Positions 8,241 through 15,094 of a stretch of 61,226 bases of DNA are shown piece by piece. The first letter of the stretch is position 1; each line of letters starts with the position of its first letter. The notes beneath the pieces were generated by a model. That model made no database searches. It was not told the DNA's origin and worked only from the letters and a program-made list of their open reading frames with translations. The translations under genes and the position numbers were made by a program. Source of the DNA: Acidimicrobiia bacterium (GTDB taxonomy: Bacteria > Actinomycetota > Acidimicrobiia > Spongiisociales > Spongiisociaceae); NCBI GenBank assembly GCA_009841105.1, contig VXMM01000025.1, forward strand, positions 1-61,226, read 5' to 3'.

Positions 8241-8392
8241 CCACCAACCCGAGGTTTGTGGGACGCCTCCTTTCTGTGGCTTTCGAGAGCATGGAGTGCC
8301 GGCCCCGGACGCTCATCCGATGGATGATCGGCGTCGCCTGCGGTCCGGTCGCGGTGGGTTGCTGGGTGCTGCTCGCAGGGCTGGGGGACTGA
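8237..8392 (+). CDS. 51-residue protein with C-terminal membrane helix
   Basis: ATG 8237 overlaps the previous stop (ATGA) and TGA 8390-8392 overlaps the next ATG. The N-terminal half is basic (MTTNPRFVGRLLSVAFESME, then CRPRTLIRW) and the C-terminal half is a single hydrophobic helix, MIGVACGPVAVGCWVLLAGL, ending in GD. The arrangement suggests a tail-anchored miniprotein. It is shorter than most gene finders report and would be easily missed. No family is recognised. Confidence 0.5.
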   Translation: MTTNPRFVGRLLSVAFESMECRPRTLIRWMIGVACGPVAVGCWVLLAGLGD

Positions 8393-8931
8393 TGGCGAAC
8401 AAGTTCGCGTTAGAGATCCCCACGCTGGAGATCGAAGGGAAGCGGCTCATCGTCCCCTCGATGCTGCGTCGCACCCTGGCGCACCTGGCCGACTTCCTCG
8501 CCGCTGCGGCGGTGGCGGGGGTCTTCTTCTGGGTCCTGCCGATCGAGTCGCCGATCCAGGACGCGGGCGGCGATGGGTTCTGGGGGACCGTGGTCCCCTT
8601 CCTCCTGTACTACCTGATCATCGCCCTGTACCGGCCGGTCGCTCACGCGGCGGCGGGCACGACGATCGGCAAGGCCATGCTCCAGATGCGCCTGGTCGGG
8701 TACGGCGCTGTTTGTAGCAAGGACCGCTTGGGCCGGAAGCCTTCGTTCTCGCTGGCGCTGGCGCGGTGGGCCGTGTTCTACATCATGCCGCTCGGTCCGC
8801 TGATCAGCCTGTTCGTGGCTCTCGGGTCCCGCGACAACCGCGGCCTCCACGACATGCTGGCGGGCACTGCGGTGGTGTCCACGCTGGCCCTGCCGTCCGA
8901 AAAGCCGGCCGAGCCAGAGGAAGAGCGATGA
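8392..8931 (+). CDS. RDD-family membrane protein
   Basis: 179 residues. The family pattern is visible: an early RR-x-LAHLADFLAAAAVAG segment (Arg and Asp of the RDD name at the start of the first span), a second span around VVPFLLYYLIIALYRPV, the motif GTTIGKAMLQMRLV, and a last span ending near FVALGSRDNRGLHDMLAGT. RDD proteins are three-span membrane proteins of mostly unknown function, some acting as cation antiporters. It is the longest gene of the cassette, and both ends overlap neighbours in ATGA or TGATG. The cluster places an RDD protein with four miniproteins. Confidence 0.85.
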   Translation: MANKFALEIPTLEIEGKRLIVPSMLRRTLAHLADFLAAAAVAGVFFWVLPIESPIQDAGGDGFWGTVVPFLLYYLIIALYRPVAHAAAGTTIGKAMLQMRLVGYGAVCSKDRLGRKPSFSLALARWAVFYIMPLGPLISLFVALGSRDNRGLHDMLAGTAVVSTLALPSEKPAEPEEER

Positions 8932-9170
8932 CCGAACCACAACGCAACGCGCAGGGCTTCGTCGTCAACAGCTTCGAGGACCTCGGCACGGTTCTCGGAA
9001 TCATGATCCACGGCGTGGACAGCCGCTTCAGTCCGGTGGATGGCATCCGCGACTGGCTCGAGCACAGGGTCGACACCATGGACAGGCGGCTTGAACCGGG
9101 TGGAGCAGAAGATGGACGCACGGCGACGATTGGGCTTCCCCGCCTCGGACGGACCGAGCCGGCGGGGTGA
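8928..9170 (+). CDS. short helical protein with a probable frameshift
   Basis: 80 residues as read, beginning MTEPQRNAQGFVVNSFEDLG. It overlaps the RDD gene by ATGA. Up to MDRRL (9078-9092) it is helical with heptad-like spacing (LEHRVDTMDRRL). After that the frame becomes proline- and glycine-rich, whereas dropping one base near 9090-9093 continues the heptads as NRVEQKMDARRRLGF. I infer a one-base insertion or sequence error that has destroyed the coiled-coil end; that alternative frame runs on to 9318. Such short coiled coils often mediate oligomerisation. Confidence 0.5.
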   Translation: MTEPQRNAQGFVVNSFEDLGTVLGIMIHGVDSRFSPVDGIRDWLEHRVDTMDRRLEPGGAEDGRTATIGLPRLGRTEPAG

Positions 9171-9541
9171 AACTGGTGGCACGATCAGCATCCCATGCCG
9201 GAAACAGGTCGGAAGCAGCCGACCACCGAAAGAAGCGCCCCGTGGTCGCCCCCTTCGGTTGGAGGTCGGCCTCCTGCCCATCAACGGCTTCTCAGCCGAA
9301 CCGAGCGGGACCCACTAGAGCCGCCTTCCGGCTTCGACAAGGACGGAAGACGGCCCTGGCGTTGATACACAGCCCAAGCGCTACCACAGTCTTCAACCGT
9401 TCACGACATGAGACTCGACAGTGTGCGGTCGAAGGCGTGTGGAGGGTGGGGCGGCGATGCTGACAGCAAGCCTGAACGCCGTCTGGTTCGGCCGCCCCGC
9501 TTCTCGCACCAGCCTGCGATGAAGTAGACCACCGACCAAAC
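9171..9541. other. intergenic stretch, only a weak inverted repeat
   Basis: Apart from the out-of-frame extension of the previous gene up to 9318, I see no gene. GGGGCGGC (9448-9455) and GCCGCCCC (9491-9498) are perfect inverted repeats separated by 35 bases and could form a weak terminator-like stem; there is no T-run. Confidence 0.3.
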
Positions 9542-9727
9542 GTGACCCTCGATCCCAAACTCGTCAGATTCGTCAGACAGCGCAGGCAGCGCCCCTCATG
9601 GGCACAAGTGGCCAAAGCTGGGAACAGAGCAGGCTACCGAACCGTCCGAGGCAAACGATGGGAAGGTGCGAATCTGCGACAACAGATGCTCGCAACATTC
9701 CCTGATGAACCTTGGTGCCGCCCTTGA
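9542..9727 (+). CDS. 61-residue small basic protein
   Basis: From a GTG at 9542 the protein is strongly basic and contains PSWAQVAKAGNRAGYRTVRG followed by KRWEGANLRQQM. That pattern (helix, glycine-rich turn, R-G-x-x-W, short helix) resembles the small helix-turn-helix segments at the ends of serine recombinases and in phage regulators, where it helps contact DNA. It could thus be a free-standing fragment of such a protein or a small regulator. Its stop overlaps the next start in TTGA, suggesting that both are real genes. Confidence 0.4.
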   Translation: MTLDPKLVRFVRQRRQRPSWAQVAKAGNRAGYRTVRGKRWEGANLRQQMLATFPDEPWCRP

Positions 9728-9939
9728 ATTCCCGTCACTCTCCAGGCATCAGAGACATCGCAGAAGCCCGACTCCGCCTACTCGAAGCAACAGAAGAACT
9801 CGAACCCCTACTCAGCGACAGCAACATGAATCCCTACAACCTGAATCTGCTCCGGGTTAACAGGCTCATTCTCGAAGCTCGCCGCCACCTACAAAACTAC
9901 CTAGACCGGACAGGGCCAATCCCACCGCAGCCCGCCTGA
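9724..9939 (+). CDS. 71-residue helical protein
   Basis: TTG 9724 overlaps the previous TGA. The protein is leucine- and charge-rich (DIAEARLRLLEATEELEPLL, then NLLRVNRLILEARRHLQNYL) and probably forms two helices. No motif is recognised. An alternative start is GTG 9712. Its pairing with the preceding basic protein suggests a small two-gene unit, perhaps also of toxin-antitoxin or mobile-element origin, but the sequence does not prove that. Confidence 0.4.
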   Translation: MNSRHSPGIRDIAEARLRLLEATEELEPLLSDSNMNPYNLNLLRVNRLILEARRHLQNYLDRTGPIPPQPA

Positions 9940-9954
9940 TCCCCGGATCACACA

Positions 9955-10045
9955 CCGGCGCGGAGTTGGCCAGGTTCTCCAGGTCGGCCTAGGCCTTTCT
10001 GAGGGACTGCATCTCCGATTCGCGGGCATCGCCCCGGTCATCTCT
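9955..10045 (-). pseudogene. possible N-terminal remnant of a second sensor kinase
   Basis: Leftward, one frame reads DDRGDARESEMQSLRKA, a stop, then ADLENLANSAP. The opening resembles the start of the single-chain regulator at 7516 (MERDGEMQALRRLSEASL), and it occupies the same place and orientation relative to a copy of the 11-bp repeat tract. There is no in-frame start and the frame is broken. This may be the fossil of a paralogue; the amino acid match is short. Confidence 0.3.
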
Positions 10046-10097
10046 ACACCTCCATCAGGACACTACGGGGTCTTTTGTGACGGTTTCGAACAGAAAC

Positions 10098-10161
10098 TCA
10101 CATTGATTTAACCGCTCGAACCCCAATTCTCACGGCTATCTTACACACGGTTACCTATAGT
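10098..10161 (+). promoter_or_regulatory. second copy of the 11-bp repeat operator, with -10 box
   Basis: In 11-bp phase: TCACATTGATT (10098), TAACCGCTCGA, ACCCCAATTCT (10120), CACGGCTATCT (10131), TACACACGGTT (10142). Units 1, 3 and 4 match the corresponding units at 7600, 7622 and 7633; unit 2 has diverged. TATAGT at 10156-10161 is a good -10 box, followed by AGCGAGG, as CATAGTAGCTCGG follows the first tract. It would drive the P450 gene rightward. Recognition by the regulator at 5141-7516 is inferred. Confidence 0.5.
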
Positions 10162-10457
10162 AGCGAGGGAAGCAGGGTCCATCGACAGGGGCGGTTCTGG
10201 CTTGACAGCTTTCGATGACACGGGCCGGAAAACGGAAGTGTTCCGATCCAGTCAGCGAAATGATCTCAACGGGGAGGCGCTTACAAGACCCGCGGCGGAG
10301 TCTGGATCCAGTGGACCCTGACCCGGAGGGTCCGGCGTGATCGCATCGCCCCTACACCGAGCCTCCCAGGGTGTGCTGCAGGGAACCGCCGCCCCTTCCG
10401 GGGACGGAGGTTCTTGGCGCTCGCAGTCAAGGGCATGTTCGAGAGTAGGACAAGGCT
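10162..10457 (+). other. long untranslated leader of the P450 gene, with a hairpin
   Basis: Almost 300 bases separate the -10 box from the P450 start and hold no gene I can support. A perfect 7-bp stem, GGACCCT (10313-10319) and AGGGTCC (10327-10333), closes a 7-base loop; no T-run follows. It could be a leader structure or the remains of a deleted gene. Confidence 0.35.
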
Positions 10458-11885
10458 TTGCTACAACGCAAGAGGCAAACGGTAACGACCAGCTCTGACT
10501 CGTTTCTGGTCGATCCTCCCAGGCCCGCCGTACGGCGAACGGAGTTGCCTCCGGGGCCATCCGCGTTGCCCCTTGTCGGCCAAGCGTTCCGCCTCAAGAA
10601 CGACTTCGTCGGCCTGCTGCGAGAGGCCGCCACCTACGGCGACGTCAGCACCGTGTCCGTGAAGCCCATCATGTGCTGCCTCGTGAATAACCCCGAGCTC
10701 ACCCGGCAGGTCCTGGTGACCAATCGCCTGAAGACCGGGCGAGGAGTGACCGCCTTTGAGACCATACGCTGGATGATGGGCGACGGCCTCACGGCATCCA
10801 CCGGGACGTTTCACCTGAAGCAGCGGCGGCTGATACGGCCCCGGTTCCATCGCAGGTACATCGAACACTACGCGGGGGCCATGACCGAGATCTCTGCCCG
10901 AAAGTCTCGGCAGTGGCGAGACGGGGCCCAGGTGGACATGGAGCAGGAGATGCGGGACTTGACGCTCGAGATAGTGGCGAAGGCCCTGTTCGATATCGAG
11001 ACGCACGACGTCGTCCGGCGCGTGGGCCGGTCGTTCGCGGAGAGTGAGGGGTACATATACGCCCGTCTGACCCAGCCGTTGTTTCTCAGGCGGCTGCTCC
11101 ACAAGCTTCCCGTGCCCTCCACCCGGCGCTTCAAGGAGGCGCGCGCCTACCTGGACGAGTTGATATACGACCTGATCAGCGAACGCCGGCGATCGGGCGC
11201 CGAAGGCGACGACCTGCTCTGCATGCTGCTGCAGGTGAGGTACGAGGACGCCGAGGGCGACGAAGGCAGCGGGATGAGCGACGAGCTGGTACGGGACGAG
11301 GCGGTCTCCCTGTACATCGCCGGGCACGACACCACGGCGACCACCCTGACGTACGCGTTCTTTCTCCTGTCCCAGAACCCCGAGGTGGAGAAGCGGTTCC
11401 ATGCGGAGCTGGACGACGTGCTCGGGGACCGCGACGCCACCCTCGAAGACCTGCCCAACCTGCATCTCACCGACCAGATAGTCACGGAGACGCTGAGGCT
11501 CTATCCGCCGTTCTGGCTCCTTGGAAGGATGGTGTTCGAGCCCATCGAATTGGGGGGTCATCGCATCCCGGCCGGCGTCTCAGTGGTGACCTCGCCGCTA
11601 ATCACGCACCGCGATCCGCGCTGGTTCGACGACCCGCTGGAGTTTCGCCCTGAGCGCTGGACGGACGAGTTCCGCAGCCAACTGCCGCAGTTCGCATACT
11701 TCCCCTTCGGGGGAGGCGAGCATCAGTGCATCGGCGAGGGCTTCGCGTGGATGGAGGCGAAGATTGCGCTGGCCACCTTGCACCGGCGCTGGCGCGCTAC
11801 GACGAGCAGCAAGGCGGAGATCATGCCTCGCACAACCCTCAAGGTGAAAGGCGGCCTGCCGATGAGACTCGAACGTCGCCGCTAG
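10458..11885 (+). CDS. cytochrome P450 monooxygenase
   Basis: 475 residues, full length for a soluble bacterial P450. Landmarks: PPGPSALPLVG proline hinge (31-41), I-helix oxygen-binding motif AGHDTT (288-293), the ExxR pair in ETLRLYP (344-350), and the heme loop FGGGEHQCIG (417-426) with axial Cys424. The C-helix has HLKQRRLIRPRF. The overall look is of the CYP102/CYP4/CYP135-138-like group that hydroxylates fatty acids or terpenoids; the substrate is not known. Redox partners are not adjacent. TTG 10458 is the only reasonable start, preceded by AGGACAAGG. It probably forms a unit with the MpaB-type oxygenase downstream. Confidence 0.93.
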   Translation: MLQRKRQTVTTSSDSFLVDPPRPAVRRTELPPGPSALPLVGQAFRLKNDFVGLLREAATYGDVSTVSVKPIMCCLVNNPELTRQVLVTNRLKTGRGVTAFETIRWMMGDGLTASTGTFHLKQRRLIRPRFHRRYIEHYAGAMTEISARKSRQWRDGAQVDMEQEMRDLTLEIVAKALFDIETHDVVRRVGRSFAESEGYIYARLTQPLFLRRLLHKLPVPSTRRFKEARAYLDELIYDLISERRRSGAEGDDLLCMLLQVRYEDAEGDEGSGMSDELVRDEAVSLYIAGHDTTATTLTYAFFLLSQNPEVEKRFHAELDDVLGDRDATLEDLPNLHLTDQIVTETLRLYPPFWLLGRMVFEPIELGGHRIPAGVSVVTSPLITHRDPRWFDDPLEFRPERWTDEFRSQLPQFAYFPFGGGEHQCIGEGFAWMEAKIALATLHRRWRATTSSKAEIMPRTTLKVKGGLPMRLERRR

Positions 11886-11914
11886 AGCACCGCGACCGAC
11901 GGAGGGCTCGGCCT

Positions 11915-11974
11915 GACCGCACGGCGCCAGTCCCGACGGGCGGCCTGCCGATGACCCTGGAGCGCCGAGATTGA
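11915..11974 (+). pseudogene. duplicated P450 C-terminal tail
   Basis: Right after the P450 stop, one frame reads TGGLPMTLERRD and a stop at 11972-11974. It is nearly the same as the P450's own end KGGLPMRLERRR, and the DNA matches over GGCGGCCTGCCGATGA. This looks like the tail of a second P450 gene lost by deletion, or a tandem duplication of the end of the first. Confidence 0.5.
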
Positions 11975-13221
11975 GCGGACGCCATGTGCCAACCCACCAC
12001 GGAGAGGCGAGATCACCGCCCGGAGCGACTGAAGAGAAACTCCCGGCGATCATCCCCACCGACTACAGGGCGGGGTACGAGAAGGCGTGTGAACTGGCGC
12101 CGGAAACGGCCGCCAACTACGTCGCACACACGCTGATCGGAGATCCTCTGGCCGACGCCATGATGGAGGACCTGTCCGGCGTCTCGAGGCAGGAACAGGC
12201 CCTGCTGTTTCAGGGGGCGTTGCTCGAGCAGGACTGGGACAGCCTGACCGACGCTCCTTCTTCGGCGAAGGAATTCTTCGAGGACACGGAGAAAGTGCCG
12301 GACTGGGTCGATTTTGACTCATTTCTCCCGGGAATCCGCATGTTCCATCGGAACTCTCATCTCATCCTGGGCGCGTTTGTCGGGGGCACGCTGGTGGAAG
12401 GGTTCGCCACCAACATCAGCAAGGCTTTCTTCATCAGCGGGAGGGTGCGCGACCAGGGAGTACGGAGGCTGAGGCAGAACAACCGGCACATGATCGAGAT
12501 CTTCATGCCCGACGGCTTGACCAGGGACGGAGACGGTTGGAAGTTATCGGTACGGATCCGGCTTGTCCACGCGCAGCTGAGACGGTTGCTCGGGAACTCC
12601 GACGAATGGGACCACGAGGCGTGGGGTCTGCCCATAAGCTCGGCACATCTCGGTTACGCCATTACGTCGTTCTCGGCCAGGCTCTTGGACCACATGAAGC
12701 ACCTGGGGGCGAAGTACTCCGACGAGGAGCGCGACAGCTTCATGTCCATTTGGCGGTATACCGGACATGTCATGGGCATTCCTACCTCCATACTCTTCCG
12801 GGACGAGGAGGACGCCCATCACCTGCACCGAATCGGCTCTGTGTGCGAGCCTCCGCCCTCCCCGGAGTCAATCGTCATGGCGCATGCGCTGGTCAACTCT
12901 GCCCCGCTGGTGATCGGCGTTTCCGACCCGCCGGAACGCCGCAAGCTGGCGGGCTACGTGTTCAAAGTCTCCCGGGCCCTGATCGGCAACACGCTGGCCG
13001 ACCAGTTGAAGTATCCTCCCGGCCCGAGCTATGGGACCCTGTTCATCTTCCGGATGCAGGGGAGGTACAAGCGCCTTCTGGCCAGCCTGGGCCGAAAGAG
13101 TAAGAATGACCCGAACCTATTCAGGTTTGTGTCACTCTTGGAGGCGTCCGTTCTGGAAGAGACGGGGATCAGCTACAGGCTGCCCGATCACATGTACTCG
13201 GAGGAGTCTTCCCAGTGGTGA
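11971..13221 (+). CDS. MpaB/DUF2236-type heme oxygenase
   Basis: 416 residues in the oxygenase MpaB family (DUF2236), which includes latex-clearing protein Lcp and fungal MpaB. These use heme b to cleave or oxidise isoprenoid carbon chains. Visible family features are DWVDFDSF, the helix FHRNSHLILGAFVGGTLVEG, WRYTGHVMGIP with a candidate heme His, and a second His-rich stretch EEDAHHLHRIG. TTG 11971 overlaps the end of the duplicated P450 tail; GTG 11986 is an alternative. It follows the P450 closely, so the pair may act in one oxidation pathway, possibly of a terpenoid. The substrate is inferred only from the family. Confidence 0.75.
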   Translation: MSGRHVPTHHGEARSPPGATEEKLPAIIPTDYRAGYEKACELAPETAANYVAHTLIGDPLADAMMEDLSGVSRQEQALLFQGALLEQDWDSLTDAPSSAKEFFEDTEKVPDWVDFDSFLPGIRMFHRNSHLILGAFVGGTLVEGFATNISKAFFISGRVRDQGVRRLRQNNRHMIEIFMPDGLTRDGDGWKLSVRIRLVHAQLRRLLGNSDEWDHEAWGLPISSAHLGYAITSFSARLLDHMKHLGAKYSDEERDSFMSIWRYTGHVMGIPTSILFRDEEDAHHLHRIGSVCEPPPSPESIVMAHALVNSAPLVIGVSDPPERRKLAGYVFKVSRALIGNTLADQLKYPPGPSYGTLFIFRMQGRYKRLLASLGRKSKNDPNLFRFVSLLEASVLEETGISYRLPDHMYSEESSQW

Positions 13222-13387
13222 AGCGGGCTGGGCCTGATCGGGTTGGCAACCCGTTGCGGCACACTACACGTTGACGTAGCGACGATCGGAGCCAAGCCCC
13301 CTATAGCGAGTCCGATGCTCCCGCCCAGCGGGACTTACGCATTCAACTTGACAAGGGCACTCGCAAGCGACCGGAGACGAGTTTCCA

Positions 13388-15094
13388 TCAGGCGCGGAGG
13401 GTTGCCGTTCTTGCGGTGTCCACGCTGAAGGTGGCCGGGTCCACCGCGACGCCGTAGTCCCGCTCGGCTGCCTCGACGGATACGAAGCCGTTGCGGACAT
13501 CCTTTGCCACCAGGGCCGGATCGCGCTCGAACGGGTTGCCCCAGCCGCCGCCCCCTCCGGTGTTGTTGGCGAGAACCTGACCGGCTTCGAGGAAGTTGTA
13601 GCTGCCTCCCTTGCGCTCCTCGTTCTCCGTTCCCGGGTCGATCACGATGTGGTTGGGTTCGGCTTCCTTCCCGCCGTTGATGCCCCATGGAGGGCTCAGG
13701 GTCTTGTAGACGATCGAGATGGCCGTGCTGGGGGCGAGAAACCGGTAGACCCTGCTGATGCCCACGCCGCCGCGGTGCTTGCCGGGGCCTCCGGTGTCGG
13801 GCCGGTAGCCGTAGTGGTCGATCATCACGGGACCCTTGACCTCCAGCACCTCGACGGGATTGTTGCGGCAGCCCGGCTCGGACAGATGCATGATGCCGTC
13901 CTCACCATCTCCGCCGGCGTGGGCACCGAACCCGACCGCGTCGTTCATGCCCTCCAGCCACGGACCTCCGGTGCGGGGGTCGACTCCGAGAGCCATGACG
14001 GAGCACACGTCACCCCCCGAACAGGCAGGCACGCGGTCGGGCATCCCCTGTGCCAGGGCCTTCAGCATCACCTCGCCGCCCAGCAAGCCGGTCCATAGGG
14101 TGAAGGTGGGCATCGGTGGAACGGCGTGCATCACCGATCCTTCCTTGGTGATCACTCGCAGCGGCCGGAAGTTGCCGGCCGTCACCGGCCACTCGGGAGT
14201 GGTGAGGCCCTTGAAGATCAGGCAGTTGAAGGCCTCGGTCATGCCCCGCGGCAGGTTGATCGGACCGCGAACCCCTTCGTCGCTCCCGGTCCAGTCGACG
14301 ATCATCTCGTCGTCGGTGATGGTGATGGTCACGGCCATCTTGATGGGTCTGTCCAGGTCCACCCCGTCGTTGTCCAGGTAGTCCTCGGCGCTCCACGTGC
14401 CTTTGGGCATGCGCCGCAGGGCTGCCAGCGCTAGGCGCTCGCCGTGGACGTTGATGGCGTCCATGGCGGCGGTGAGGGTCTCGACCCCGAACTTCTCGGC
14501 GATTTCACGGGTTCGTCTAACCCCGGTAACCACAGCCGACACCTCCGCTTGTATGTCCCCGATCGTGTGGTTGGGCAGCCGGCTGTTGAAGCGCACGATG
14601 TTGAATATGTCCTCGTTGATCTCTCCTTCCCGGTACAGCTTGACGACCGGGAAGAAGATCCCCTCCTGGTACATGTCGGTGGAGTCGAGCACGTAGCCCG
14701 GGTCCTTCTGTTTGAGGTCGAGCACGTGGCACCGGCAGGACGCGAAGCCGACCAAGCGCCCGTCGACATGGATAGGAGCGAACACGAGCGTGTCGAGCGT
14801 GTGGGCCGACGACCAGTACGGATAGTTGTTTATGAACACGTCCCCGGGCTTCATCGCATCCGTTCCCAGAAACTCGATCGACCGCTTGATGCCGTAGTCG
14901 TTGCCGCGGGTGAACACGGCGATGCCCGGAGCGTCGGCAGCGATGTCTCCGTTCACATCGTGCAGTCCCACCCCGTAGTCGTGGGTTTCGTAGACGACCG
15001 TGTTGTAGGACGTCCGGCAGAGGTTCCGGGCCATTTCTTCGCAGGCCGAGAGGAGCCCGTGACGGATGATTTCGGTGGTGATGGCGTCAATCAT
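13388..15094 (-). CDS. hyuB: hydantoinase B / 5-oxoprolinase-type subunit
   Basis: 568 residues with the HyuB pattern: DAITTEIIRHGLLSACEEMA at the start, GDVFINNYPYWSSAHTLD, DWTGSD, and a C-terminal glycine-rich stretch NNTGGGGGWGNPFERDP. HyuA and HyuB form an ATP-dependent enzyme that opens hydantoin, oxoproline or related lactam rings, or carboxylates ketones. ATG 15094 lies inside the end of hyuA, so the genes overlap and are translated together; TTG 15100 is possible. Which ring is opened cannot be told from sequence. The nearby amidohydrolase suggests a catabolic unit for cyclic amides or ureides. Confidence 0.9.
   Translation of the reverse strand: MIDAITTEIIRHGLLSACEEMARNLCRTSYNTVVYETHDYGVGLHDVNGDIAADAPGIAVFTRGNDYGIKRSIEFLGTDAMKPGDVFINNYPYWSSAHTLDTLVFAPIHVDGRLVGFASCRCHVLDLKQKDPGYVLDSTDMYQEGIFFPVVKLYREGEINEDIFNIVRFNSRLPNHTIGDIQAEVSAVVTGVRRTREIAEKFGVETLTAAMDAINVHGERLALAALRRMPKGTWSAEDYLDNDGVDLDRPIKMAVTITITDDEMIVDWTGSDEGVRGPINLPRGMTEAFNCLIFKGLTTPEWPVTAGNFRPLRVITKEGSVMHAVPPMPTFTLWTGLLGGEVMLKALAQGMPDRVPACSGGDVCSVMALGVDPRTGGPWLEGMNDAVGFGAHAGGDGEDGIMHLSEPGCRNNPVEVLEVKGPVMIDHYGYRPDTGGPGKHRGGVGISRVYRFLAPSTAISIVYKTLSPPWGINGGKEAEPNHIVIDPGTENEERKGGSYNFLEAGQVLANNTGGGGGWGNPFERDPALVAKDVRNGFVSVEAAERDYGVAVDPATFSVDTARTATLRA

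Noticed and set aside
9448-9498. Inverted repeat GGGGCGGC / GCCGCCCC as terminator of the small-gene cassette
   Set aside because: Loop of 35 bases, no T-run, and 280 bases after the last gene; too weak.
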